Source of the DNA: Aurantibacter_A sp039941195
Lineage (GTDB): Bacteria > Bacteroidota > Bacteroidia > Flavobacteriales > Flavobacteriaceae
Reading direction: 5' to 3'
DNA: 64,000 bases
Assembly (NCBI RefSeq): GCF_039941195.1
Contig: NZ_JBDVFA010000010.1
Span: 11,894 to 75,893 of the forward strand
Within the stretch, counting starts at the first letter, position 1, and every line of letters begins with the position of its first letter. This document shows positions 53,236 through 62,187 of this stretch, in pieces. Both the position numbers and the translations under genes were made by a program. The notes beneath the pieces are model-generated. The model worked only from the letters and a program-made list of their open reading frames with translations. It ran no database searches and had not been told where the DNA came from.

Positions 53236-54708
53236 ATGAAATTAAGCCAATACATTTTTTTAATATATTTTTTTACGGTATCGCTAAATGCGCAAGAAGT
53301 AGAAATAACTGAATTGCTATATGAAACATATGAAAAATACAGAGAGCCTAGCTTAGCTAAAAGACGTATTAAATATAATGAAATTCAACCTTTAATTAAC
53401 TCACTTTCCTCAGATTCTCGTTTTACTATAAAAACCGTTGGTAAGTCCATAGAAGCGAGAAATCTATCATTAATTAGCATAGGTACAGGAAAAACGAGCG
53501 TATTTCTTTGGTCTCAGATGCATGGTGATGAACCTACAGCTACGCAAGCCATCTTTGATATTTTTAACTTTTTTAGGAGTAATGATTTTAAAAAAGAGAA
53601 AGATGCTATGCTCAGTAATTTAACGATTCATTTTTTACCTATGTTAAATCCGGATGGTGCTGAACGTTATCAACGAAGAAATTTACTAGGTATTGATATC
53701 AATAGAGATGCCCTACGTTTACAATCACCAGAAGGTAGAACTTTAAAACACGTTCGCGATAGTTTGGACGCTGATTTCGGATTTAATCTACACGATCAAA
53801 GTAGGTATTATAATGCTGAGCGTACAGAAAAACCGGCGACTATTTCATATTTAGCACCTGCCTATAATTATGAGAAGGAAATTAATGAAGGTCGTGGTGC
53901 AGCAATGAAAGTAATAGTTTTTATGAATAATATTCTCCAAAAATATGCGCCAGGACAAGTAGGAAGGTATAATGATGATTTTGAACCTAGAGCTTTTGGA
54001 GATAATATTCAAAAGTGGGGAACAAATACCATTCTTATAGAATCTGGAGGTTATGCTAAAGATCGTGAAAAACAAGAAATTAGGAAATTGAATTATGTTT
54101 CCATTTTATCAGCAATTTATACCATTGCCAAAGAAAACTATAAGAATATTCCTTTAGAGGATTATGAAAAAATCCCAGAAAATGACCGCAAGCTATTTGA
54201 TTTAAAAATTGAAAACGCCACGTATACATTGCTTGATAAAGATTACATTCTTGATATAGTCGTAAACCGTTTAGAAGTAGATAATGAGGGTGATAATGAT
54301 TTCTGGTATAGCAGTAGGATATTGGATCAGGGTGATTTATCTACGTATTATGGGTACGAAACATTTAATGCAAAAAATTATAGAATAGTTCCCGGTAAAG
54401 TATATTCAGAAATAATTTCGAATAAAGAACAATTTAATGCCCTCGCAGAGGATTATTTTGAATTACTTAAAAAAGGCTATACCTATGTTCGTATGGCAAA
54501 TATTCCAATAAGCATGATTAGCTCACCTTTTCCCATTCATATTATAGGTAAGAATTATAAATTGCCAGAATTCAAAATAGAAGTAGGACAAAACCCCACC
54601 TTTTTACTGAAAAAAGATGGGGCATTAGCTTATGCAGTCATCAACGGTTTTTTAATAGACTTAAATTCAAATAAGGCTAATATTAAAAACGCAATGATTT
54701 TTCGTTAG
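53236..54708 (+). CDS. M14 family zinc carboxypeptidase, secreted
   Basis: 490 residues with a signal peptide (about 1-20, LNAQ). The M14 zinc motif is HGDE (His96, Glu99), the third ligand His186 is in FNLHDQS, and substrate-binding residues lie in NPDGAERYQRRNLLGIDINRDAL (about 138-160). A likely catalytic Glu is in TILIESGGY. A further beta-rich domain fills about 320-490. The gene begins one base after the amidase stop. M14 enzymes include gamma-D-Glu-meso-DAP peptidases, so with the amidase it could trim stem peptides; a general peptidase role is the alternative. Confidence 0.88.
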   Translation: MKLSQYIFLIYFFTVSLNAQEVEITELLYETYEKYREPSLAKRRIKYNEIQPLINSLSSDSRFTIKTVGKSIEARNLSLISIGTGKTSVFLWSQMHGDEPTATQAIFDIFNFFRSNDFKKEKDAMLSNLTIHFLPMLNPDGAERYQRRNLLGIDINRDALRLQSPEGRTLKHVRDSLDADFGFNLHDQSRYYNAERTEKPATISYLAPAYNYEKEINEGRGAAMKVIVFMNNILQKYAPGQVGRYNDDFEPRAFGDNIQKWGTNTILIESGGYAKDREKQEIRKLNYVSILSAIYTIAKENYKNIPLEDYEKIPENDRKLFDLKIENATYTLLDKDYILDIVVNRLEVDNEGDNDFWYSSRILDQGDLSTYYGYETFNAKNYRIVPGKVYSEIISNKEQFNALAEDYFELLKKGYTYVRMANIPISMISSPFPIHIIGKNYKLPEFKIEVGQNPTFLLKKDGALAYAVINGFLIDLNSNKANIKNAMIFR

Positions 54709-54719
54709 GTAAAAAAAAC

Positions 54720-54746
54720 TCGGAAATCTTTATTACTAATATCCGA
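54720..54746 (-). terminator. Terminator overlapping the end of the small membrane protein gene
   Basis: TCGGA...TCCGA arms (54720-54727 with 54739-54746, one mismatch in eight) followed on the minus strand by eight T residues (54711-54718). It overlaps the stop codon at 54736. Confidence 0.55.
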
Positions 54747-54903
54747 ATTTGATATTCATTTCTGGCCCGTAAATAAATAATAATACTAACATCGTTGCTA
54801 ATAATGTTACTATTGTTGAGAATAAGAGTATAGCCGTTGCTTTATACCATTTTGGCATTCCATTTAATGAGCTGTTTTGTACAATCGTGTTAATTACATC
54901 CAT
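54736..54903 (-). CDS. Small single-pass membrane protein, 55 aa
   Basis: 55 residues if started at the ATG at 54903; a longer in-frame start at 54978 is possible but adds a charged stretch with no pattern. One membrane helix (about 23-46, ATAILLFSTIVTLLATMLVLLFIYG), a short polar N-terminus and a short tail. I do not recognise it. The coding call rests on the sharp hydrophobic pattern and on the terminator that follows. It could be a small envelope regulator; no partner is evident. Confidence 0.45.
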   Translation of the reverse strand: MDVINTIVQNSSLNGMPKWYKATAILLFSTIVTLLATMLVLLFIYGPEMNIKFGY

Positions 54904-55251
54904 TTTTTCATTTTTTATATCTGATGTTCTCAGACATGGTTCAACTTCAATAGCAGTTCTTCGGATGTAGGTTGTCAAAATGATTTAGGGATCATTTTTG
55001 GTAAAGAAACAATTAAGAGGCCTTACACCCTAATTGATATTGCATCAATTAGCCGAAAGGTATAAAATAAACGATAACTGGTACGGGTATGCAGAAAAAA
55101 ACTTGCAAAAGCAACTGTTCAATGGTCATAGGCGTAGCAATCAGCAGTAAATTGAGCGATACATCGTTTTTGTTCCGAAAATTCTATTTTACATGTAATA
55201 AATAAAAAAAGCACCTATTTAGGTGCTTTTGTCCGTAGTTTCGAAATGTTA
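54904..55251. other. 348-base spacer with a 21-base palindrome
   Basis: No supported gene. Contains TAATTGAT-N5-ATCAATTA (55031-55051, perfect 8-base arms) and a patch (about 55050-55165) that is less AT-rich than nearby spacers and lacks an open frame. Ends with the terminator of the VWA lipoprotein gene. Confidence 0.45.
55207..55230 (-). terminator. Terminator of the VWA lipoprotein gene
   Basis: A perfect 10-base stem (55207-55216 with 55221-55230), 4-base loop, and a T run of seven on the minus strand, 22 bases beyond the stop at 55252. Confidence 0.92.
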
Positions 55252-56349
55252 TTACTCACAGCCACCAGTAAATCCAGTAGCATCAAATTGTGTTTGTACG
55301 CTACCTTGGTCGCTGCCATCTACAACTTGGATTGCTAAATTATTTACACCACTACCATCACGTTTTGGTGTACAGTATTCAAATAAGTAAAAACTATTAG
55401 CACGTTGTGATACACGTTCAGAAATTTCATTAAAATTAGTTTCTAATTCTTCCTTATTGCCAGCAAAAACTGTATACGTTTTTCCAATACTCGCTAAAAC
55501 ATCAGCATCTATTTCAGAACCTAACCCAATACTAAAGAATGATATATTTGGATCTGCGTTTTCTACTTTCTCAAGGGCAGCAGTTTCGGTGTAACGAGAA
55601 GCTTGGTCAGTACCGTCAGTGAAAATGACAACCGAAGCGGCACCAATTTTATCATCTTGTGTACTTGTGGCTAATAACTGACTAGCAATATCTGTCGATT
55701 TAATAACCGCTCCATATAAATCTGTAGACGGGTCATTACTAATATCTTCGTTTATTCCATCAATAGCGGTAATTAAATCATTTTTTGAGGCAGTTAAATC
55801 GTTTAATAAATGAAGTTCATCTTCACCATCAAACCAATAAATTGCCATTTTTACAGATTCGTTCGTTACGGCTGGCATAACATTATTTACAAAGCTAACC
55901 GAAGCTGTTTTAAGTTCATCCAGACTACTACTTAAAACACTATTACTTAAATCAAGTACTAAAAGCGTATTATTACTAAATATTTGAGAATTAGGTGATA
56001 TTCTGGCATTAGATTCTGAAGGTGAAATGGTATTAAAACAGTCATCATTTCTTCCCTGTTCATAAATGGTAAATTTGTCTGCAGAAAGTCCAGAAACAGG
56101 AGCGCCTTCCGTATCAGATACCTTAAAAAGAATTGATATTTTACCTGGTAGTGTGGAGAATTGTTCTTGAATAGATAAAACTAAATCACTTTCTCCAAGG
56201 TCTAAACAATCATCTACAACAGTACCTTTACCTAATCCTTCATCGCCAATCGGGTTTAACTGAAAATTCACATCATCATCGGCATTTCCACAAGAAAATA
56301 AGATGGTAAATACTAGAAATAGGCTAGTTACTTTTAAATAGTTTTTCAT
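55252..56349 (-). CDS. VWA-domain lipoprotein
   Basis: 365 residues from the ATG at 56349, which gives a lipoprotein signal TILFSC (Cys20); in-frame ATGs at 56361 and 56388 are alternatives. An acidic linker follows, then a short beta-domain with VSGLSADKFTIYEQG (about 75-100), typical of proteins with a VWFA-attached domain, and a VWA domain (about 120-320) with DLSNS in LLVLDLSNSV (metal site) and VVIFTDGTDQ. The C-terminus ends in a Cys-containing tail. Surface or periplasmic protein-binding role is likely; no ATPase partner nearby. Confidence 0.85.
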   Translation of the reverse strand: MKNYLKVTSLFLVFTILFSCGNADDDVNFQLNPIGDEGLGKGTVVDDCLDLGESDLVLSIQEQFSTLPGKISILFKVSDTEGAPVSGLSADKFTIYEQGRNDDCFNTISPSESNARISPNSQIFSNNTLLVLDLSNSVLSSSLDELKTASVSFVNNVMPAVTNESVKMAIYWFDGEDELHLLNDLTASKNDLITAIDGINEDISNDPSTDLYGAVIKSTDIASQLLATSTQDDKIGAASVVIFTDGTDQASRYTETAALEKVENADPNISFFSIGLGSEIDADVLASIGKTYTVFAGNKEELETNFNEISERVSQRANSFYLFEYCTPKRDGSGVNNLAIQVVDGSDQGSVQTQFDATGFTGGCE

Positions 56350-56504
56350 ATTCAATTTCATTTGAGGTTCACCTAGCAGAACGGTCAAAATCCCTTTAAA
56401 TTATAGTAGCTCCCGAAAATATATGTTAAAGCATGTTAAATTTTTTGAAGATAATTTTTGTAGCTTTCCAATTACAATCCACCTCAACTATTTTTCACCA
56501 ACTA

Positions 56505-58676
56505 ATGAACAAGATTTTTTTCTGTGTATTATTTTTAATTACTTACTATGTACATCCTCAAAAAAAGAATGAAGCATTTAAATTAAATATTAAAAAAAGT
56601 AACCACACTTTATTAATTGATGGAGTTGGTGATGATTTAGCTTGGCACAATGCCGATGTTGCAAAGAATTTCTTTATGGTTTTACCAATGGATGATGGTC
56701 CAGCAAATGAGAAAACAGAAATTCGAATGACCTATGATGATAAAAACCTTTATCTACTAGCTACATTTTATCATGATAAAAAAGGAAATTATACTGTAGA
56801 GTCTTTACGCCGAGATTTTACTTTTGGCAAAAATGACAATTTCCTTTTATTTATGGATCCATTTAATAATCAGACCACTGGATTCTCTTTTGGGGCCAAC
56901 GCATATGGAGCTCAATGGGATGGAACTATGTATGATGGAGGTAGTATAGACTTGAACTGGGACAGCAAATGGATATCAAAAACCACACGCGACGATGAAA
57001 AATGGGTTTTTGAAATGGCATTGCCTTTTAAATCTATTCGATATGAAGAAGGAGTTAAAGAATGGGGCATAAATTTTAGCCGATTAGACCTTAAGGCGAG
57101 TGAAAAATCTAGTTGGACGCCAATTCCGAGGCAATTCCCAACGGCATCTTTAGCATATACTGGCACATTGGTTTGGGATACGCCACCGCCTAAACCAAAA
57201 ATTAATTACTCTGTTATACCTTATATATTAAGAGAAATAAAAAAAGACCACACTAAAAATGTAGGAACTGAATATAAAACTAAAGTCGGTGGTGATGTAA
57301 AATTTAGTATTTCTTCTTCGTTGAATTTGGATATGACTATTAATCCGGATTTTTCTCAAGTAGATGTTGACCGTCAAGTAACTAATTTAGATCGTTTTGA
57401 ATTATTTTTTCCGGAGCGAAGACAGTTTTTTTTAGAAAATGGAGATCTATTTGCAAGCTTTGGTTATGCTACTATTCGACCATTTTTTTCACGTAGAATT
57501 GGTTTAGGAGTACCTATACAAGCTGGATTAAGACTCTCAGGCAATCTTAATGAAATGTGGCGCATAGGTGTTATGGATATGCAAACATCAAGTGTAACAG
57601 AATCAGGACTTCCTAGTCATAATTTCGGTGTAATATCGGTACAACGTAAAGTCTTTAGTCGTTCTAACATTGGTATGCTTTTGGTAAATAAACAGGCCAT
57701 AAATTATCCACAAGAAAATGACTCCTTGAGTGCTCTATTCCCCAAGTATAATAGAAACTTTGGTTTGGAATATAATTTGGCATCTAAAACTAATTTATGG
57801 ACCGGTAAAGCTTTTTTGCTAAAATCATTTGCCCCTAAAAAAGAAAATAGCGGTATTAGTCAGGCTGCACATATTGAATATCAAAATAGAAAATGGAACT
57901 GGAGAATTGAAGAACAATGGGTAAGTGATAATTATACAGCTGAAGTTGGTTATGTACCTAGGAATGGATTTGTTAAATTTAATTCATATTTAGGACATCT
58001 ATTCTTTCCGACATCCGGACCAATTGTTAGTCATGGTCCTAAATTAAATGGTTTCTATTTTTTTAATGAAAGTTTTAAAGAGACCGACAATACAACGTTT
58101 TTACAATATTTAATTGATTTTAGAAACAGGAGTAGTCTAGACTTTTTTGTTTCTTACGACTATGTAGAATTGCTTTCTCCATTTGACCCAACAAGATTGG
58201 GTATTGCAGATTTAGATGTTGGTACTAAACATAGATGGAATGCCTTTGGTTGGGAATATGCATCCAAACCACAAAGTTTACTAACATACAGTTTTAATGG
58301 AAGATTAGGAGGGTATTATTTAAATGGGAATAGAACTAGTCTGTCCACTGAATTAGGTTACCGCATTCAACCATATGTAAGCCTAACTGCTAATTTAAAT
58401 TATAATAGAATTGAACTTTCGGCGCCATGGAATACAAATGAATTTTGGTTAATAGGATCAGAATTAGATGTAACCTTTACTAACAAATTATTTTTTTCTA
58501 ATCTGTTTCAATACAATGAACAGAGTAAAAATTTTAATTTGAATACCAGATTTCAGTGGAGGTATGCTCCGGCTTCTGATTTGTTTCTGGTATATTCTAA
58601 CAATCAAATGATTGACCCTAATTTTCCTCGTGATTGGTCATTAACTTTGAAGTTTAATTATTGGTTGAATAATTAG
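56505..58676 (+). CDS. DUF5916 protein with CBM9-like N-terminal domain
   Basis: I choose the ATG at 56505, which gives a compact signal peptide (about 1-18); an ATG at 56433 adds 24 residues. 723 aa: an N-terminal carbohydrate-binding-family-9-like domain (about 35-215, IDGVGDDLAWHNADVAKNF, then VFEMALPFKSIRY) and a C-terminal beta-barrel-like region of DUF5916 (about 240-723), with the NPDFSQVDVDRQVTNLDRFELFFPERRQFFLENGDLF hallmark in the middle. These are outer-membrane proteins of unknown role; the CBM9-like part suggests glycan contact. Monocistronic. Confidence 0.88.
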   Translation: MNKIFFCVLFLITYYVHPQKKNEAFKLNIKKSNHTLLIDGVGDDLAWHNADVAKNFFMVLPMDDGPANEKTEIRMTYDDKNLYLLATFYHDKKGNYTVESLRRDFTFGKNDNFLLFMDPFNNQTTGFSFGANAYGAQWDGTMYDGGSIDLNWDSKWISKTTRDDEKWVFEMALPFKSIRYEEGVKEWGINFSRLDLKASEKSSWTPIPRQFPTASLAYTGTLVWDTPPPKPKINYSVIPYILREIKKDHTKNVGTEYKTKVGGDVKFSISSSLNLDMTINPDFSQVDVDRQVTNLDRFELFFPERRQFFLENGDLFASFGYATIRPFFSRRIGLGVPIQAGLRLSGNLNEMWRIGVMDMQTSSVTESGLPSHNFGVISVQRKVFSRSNIGMLLVNKQAINYPQENDSLSALFPKYNRNFGLEYNLASKTNLWTGKAFLLKSFAPKKENSGISQAAHIEYQNRKWNWRIEEQWVSDNYTAEVGYVPRNGFVKFNSYLGHLFFPTSGPIVSHGPKLNGFYFFNESFKETDNTTFLQYLIDFRNRSSLDFFVSYDYVELLSPFDPTRLGIADLDVGTKHRWNAFGWEYASKPQSLLTYSFNGRLGGYYLNGNRTSLSTELGYRIQPYVSLTANLNYNRIELSAPWNTNEFWLIGSELDVTFTNKLFFSNLFQYNEQSKNFNLNTRFQWRYAPASDLFLVYSNNQMIDPNFPRDWSLTLKFNYWLNN

Positions 58677-58758
58677 TTATCCTTTATCATTTTGTTAAAT
58701 AAAGATCAACGATTATTATTTTTAGTAACTTGTAAATCATATCCTTAAATAATATAAC

Positions 58759-59223
58759 ATGCCAACTTATCAATTAAAAGTAAATGGGACATCACAAACC
58801 GTAGAGGTAAGTGAAGACACCCCCTTATTGTGGGTGTTACGGGATCAATTAGATTTAGTAGGTACTAAATTTGGTTGTGGAATTGCGCAATGCGGAGCGT
58901 GCACAGTTCATGTAAATGGAGTTGCCACTCGAAGTTGCTCTACGACATTAGCACAAATAGAAGACAAAGAAATCACCACTATTGAAGGTTTATCGGAAGA
59001 TGGCTCACATCCAGTACAAGTTGCATGGAAAGAAGTCGATGTGCCACAATGTGGTTACTGCCAGGCCGGTCAAATTATGACAGCATCAGCTTTTTTGGCT
59101 CAAAATGCCAATCCAACTGAAGATGAAATTAAAAATGCTATGCACGGGAATATATGTCGATGTGCATCTTACACAAGAATAAATAAGGCTGTTCAGAATG
59201 CAGCAAAAAACATTGAATCTTAA
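58759..59223 (+). CDS. (2Fe-2S)-binding subunit of a xanthine dehydrogenase-family molybdenum hydroxylase
   Basis: 154 residues with the two expected clusters: the plant-ferredoxin site CGIAQCGACTVHVNG...C (about 41-62) and the C-terminal four-helix-bundle site CGYCQAGQ (about 97-104) with GNICRCASYTRI (about 131-142). This is the small subunit of isoquinoline-1-oxidoreductase/aldehyde-oxidoreductase-type enzymes. It has no signal peptide of its own and would be exported with the Tat-signalled large subunit encoded 10 bases downstream. No FAD subunit is present, which fits the IorAB-like two-subunit type. Confidence 0.93.
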   Translation: MPTYQLKVNGTSQTVEVSEDTPLLWVLRDQLDLVGTKFGCGIAQCGACTVHVNGVATRSCSTTLAQIEDKEITTIEGLSEDGSHPVQVAWKEVDVPQCGYCQAGQIMTASAFLAQNANPTEDEIKNAMHGNICRCASYTRINKAVQNAAKNIES

Positions 59224-59233
59224 AGCAAAAACT

Positions 59234-61474
59234 ATGTCTACTACAAAACCAAGTAATTCATTAGCATTTAGTAGAAGAAGCTTTATGCGAACTACTTCTT
59301 TAGCAAGTGGAGGAATGTTAATAGGGTTCAATCTATTTAATTCTTGCAAACCAAAAACTGAACCTTCAATTGATTTGGCGAGTCTTAATTATAATGATTT
59401 TAATGCATTTATTGAGATTGCTGATAATGGCGCGGTAACTATATATTCTCCTAATCCAGAAATAGGGCAAGGTGTAAAAACAGCAATGCCTATGTTAATT
59501 GCTGAAGAATTAGATGTTGCCTGGAAAAACGTATATGTAAAACAAGGTGTTTTGGACACCGAAAATTATACAAGGCAGTTAGCAGGTGGTAGTCAATCTC
59601 TTCGTCTAGCCTGGGAACCCTTACGACAAACTGGTGCTACTGCCAGACAAATGTTAATTAACGCAGCTGCTACTAAATGGGGTGTAGATGCATCGGAATG
59701 TACTACTAATGAAGGTGTTATTTCCAATTCAAAAGGTGAAACTTTAGGTTATGGAGAGGTGGTAAAAGAAGCTGCAGTATTAGAAGTTCCGGAGGAAGTT
59801 ACCTTGAAAGAAATTAAAGACTTTAAAATCATTGGAACTGATGTCGGAAATGTGGATATCGATAAAATAATTACAGGCAAACCTTTATATGGTCTTGATT
59901 ATAAAGAGGAGGGCATGGTTTACGCTACCGTTTTAAGACCACCTTCATTTGGTCAAAAATTAGAATCTTTTGACGCATCAGAGGCTAAATCCATATCAGG
60001 TGTTATTGATGTTGTTAAAATAGGTGAAGGAGCTAATGCACTCCTAGATAGTGAAGAAAGAAATTGGACGGTAGTATTAGGCAGTAGTGAAAAAGTTGTT
60101 GTTATTGCCAATTCTTCTTGGGCTGCAATGAAAGGAAAAAAGGCGCTAAAGGCAAAATGGGTGGTAGATTCTCCATTGGAAAGCACAGAAATGCAGGACA
60201 AAAAATTAATAGGCCTACTCGATGGAAACGACTTTACGACCATGCGTGAAGATGGAGATGTAAATAAAGCTTTTGCTAATGCAGATGAAGTTTTAGAACG
60301 TACATACGAATCACCATTCTTACCTCATAATTGTATGGAGCCAATGAATTTTTTCGCCAATGTTACTGATGATAAAATTCATTTAGTTGGTCCTATTCAA
60401 ACGCCAGAATTTGCTGCACAAGCAGTAGCGGCGATGCTAGGTAGGGATGTTAAGGATATACATTTAGAAATGACACGTATGGGTGGTGGTTTTGGTCGAC
60501 GACTCTATGGTGATTTTGTTTATGAAGCCGCAGAAATTTCGAATACAATTAAAAAACCTGTGAAATTAATTTCTTCTCGTGAAGATGATATGAGTATGGG
60601 TGTTTATCGACCAGCAATAAAATATAGAATTAAAGCATCAGTAAAAGATGGTGAAGTTACAGGGTATCATATAAAAGAAGCCGCTGTTAATGGAAATATG
60701 TATGGATTAATTCCTAATTTCTTTCCAGCCGGAGCCATTAAAAATTATAAAGTAGATGTAGCTAATTATAAAAGTAATATTACTACCGGAGCATGGAGAG
60801 CACCTTATACGAACTTTTTAGCCTATGCTGAGCAAAGTTTCTTTGATGAATTAGCTGAAGTAATGAAGGTTGATCAAGTTCAAATGCGTTTAGATCTTTT
60901 GGAAAAGGTTAAAGGTACAACTGATGAGCGAATTCAATATTCACCAGAACGTCTTCAGGAATGCATTCGCACAGCAGCCGAAAAATCTGGATGGGGTAAA
61001 TCTAAAGATGGAGTTTATCAAGGATTTGTAGCTTATTATTGTCATAACTCACATGTTGCAGAAGTAGCTGAAGCTGTTATCGAAAACGGAATGCCAGTTA
61101 TAAAGAAAGTCACCTGTGTTGTAGATTGTGGAGTCGTAGTTAACCCATTGGGAGCTATGAATCAGATTGAAGGAGGGGTAATTGATGGCGTAGGTCATGC
61201 AATGTTTGGTAGTTTCGATTTCGAAAATGGAATGCCAACAGCAAAAAACTTTGATCGCTATCGTTTAATTCGAATGAATGAAGCTCCAGAAATTGAAACA
61301 CATTTAATCCAGAATGAATTTGCGCCTACAGGTCTTGGAGAACCAACCTTACCACCAGCAGGTGGAGCCGTTGCCAACGCCCTAAAAGCTGCAACGGGCA
61401 AAAGAATTTATAAACAACCATTTATGCAAGATCCATCGTTTTGGAAAACACCCGAGAAAGAGATATTAGGATAA
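59234..61474 (+). CDS. Molybdopterin-binding large subunit, IorB-like, Tat-exported
   Basis: Start at the ATG at 59234, ahead of a twin-arginine signal FSRRSFMRTTSLASGG; an in-frame ATG at 59198 overlaps the small-subunit gene. 746 residues with the aldehyde-oxidase fold: GQGVKTAMPMLIAEELDV near 75-95, MNFFANVTDDK, MGGGFGRRLYGDF for molybdopterin binding, AWRAPYTNFLAYAEQSFFDELA, and the catalytic Glu in GLGEPTLPPAGGAVANA near the end. It hydroxylates aldehydes or N-heterocycles; the true substrate is unknown. Periplasmic, partnered with the 2Fe-2S subunit. A terminator follows. Confidence 0.92.
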   Translation: MSTTKPSNSLAFSRRSFMRTTSLASGGMLIGFNLFNSCKPKTEPSIDLASLNYNDFNAFIEIADNGAVTIYSPNPEIGQGVKTAMPMLIAEELDVAWKNVYVKQGVLDTENYTRQLAGGSQSLRLAWEPLRQTGATARQMLINAAATKWGVDASECTTNEGVISNSKGETLGYGEVVKEAAVLEVPEEVTLKEIKDFKIIGTDVGNVDIDKIITGKPLYGLDYKEEGMVYATVLRPPSFGQKLESFDASEAKSISGVIDVVKIGEGANALLDSEERNWTVVLGSSEKVVVIANSSWAAMKGKKALKAKWVVDSPLESTEMQDKKLIGLLDGNDFTTMREDGDVNKAFANADEVLERTYESPFLPHNCMEPMNFFANVTDDKIHLVGPIQTPEFAAQAVAAMLGRDVKDIHLEMTRMGGGFGRRLYGDFVYEAAEISNTIKKPVKLISSREDDMSMGVYRPAIKYRIKASVKDGEVTGYHIKEAAVNGNMYGLIPNFFPAGAIKNYKVDVANYKSNITTGAWRAPYTNFLAYAEQSFFDELAEVMKVDQVQMRLDLLEKVKGTTDERIQYSPERLQECIRTAAEKSGWGKSKDGVYQGFVAYYCHNSHVAEVAEAVIENGMPVIKKVTCVVDCGVVVNPLGAMNQIEGGVIDGVGHAMFGSFDFENGMPTAKNFDRYRLIRMNEAPEIETHLIQNEFAPTGLGEPTLPPAGGAVANALKAATGKRIYKQPFMQDPSFWKTPEKEILG

Positions 61475-61530
61475 ATTATAGGATTTAGTAAATTTTATAT
61501 TAAAATAATTATTCTTTAGGGCTTAAAAAC

Positions 61531-61561
61531 AAAACGACCACCTCTTCTAGTGGTCGTTTTT
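61531..61561 (+). terminator. Terminator of the molybdenum hydroxylase operon
   Basis: A perfect 11-base stem (61531-61541 with 61550-61560), 8-base loop and a trailing T run, 57 bases after the stop. It separates the hydroxylase genes from the MocA-like gene. Confidence 0.92.
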
Positions 61562-61578
61562 AGTACATAACATAATAT

Positions 61579-62187
61579 ATGATTAAAAATAGTGACATAG
61601 CTATTCTGATTTTAGCGGCAGGTGAATCGATAAGAATGGGAGAACCTAAACAATTGTTAACTTGGATGGGTACAACTTTATTAGGCAATGCGATTAATGA
61701 AGCTAAAATGGTCTCACCTGAAGATGTTTATGTTGTTTTAGGTGGGAATTTTGAATTAATTAAGGAAATTGATGAATTAAAAAAAGTTAATAGTATTTAC
61801 AATCCTAATTTTAAAATAGGGCAGGGCAGTTCATTGTCTTTTGGTATCAACTGTATTTTGGATAAAGGAGTGGGTTATAAAGCTATTTTAATCATGCTCT
61901 GTGATCAACCGTTAATCAATAGTGATTATCTAAATAAACTTATATATAATTTTCGTATAAATCATAAAGGTATTGTAGCTACAAAATATCAAAAAAAAGC
62001 GGGCGTACCAGCTATTTTTCAAAATGGCTATTTTGATGAATTATGCAATATTAGTGGTGATAAGGGCGCAAGCCATATTATAAGTGGTAATAGTTCAAAT
62101 TGCATACTTATATCTGCTGGTGATAATATAATTGATATTGATACCAAAGAAGATTACCAAATGCTTAAAAACCAATTTTCATTTTGA
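61579..62187 (+). CDS. MocA-like molybdenum cofactor nucleotidyltransferase
   Basis: 202 residues. The NTP-transferase signature LAAGESIRMGEPKQLL (12-27) and the metal site in LIMLCDQPLI (about 95-104) are clear, as is GVPAIFQNGYFDEL. MocA enzymes attach CMP to molybdopterin-molybdate, making the MCD cofactor used by xanthine-dehydrogenase-family enzymes such as the one just upstream. MobA and other MobA-like transferases are the alternative, but the context favours MocA. No xdhC gene is seen in the window. The following gene overlaps its stop codon. Confidence 0.85.
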   Translation: MIKNSDIAILILAAGESIRMGEPKQLLTWMGTTLLGNAINEAKMVSPEDVYVVLGGNFELIKEIDELKKVNSIYNPNFKIGQGSSLSFGINCILDKGVGYKAILIMLCDQPLINSDYLNKLIYNFRINHKGIVATKYQKKAGVPAIFQNGYFDELCNISGDKGASHIISGNSSNCILISAGDNIIDIDTKEDYQMLKNQFSF

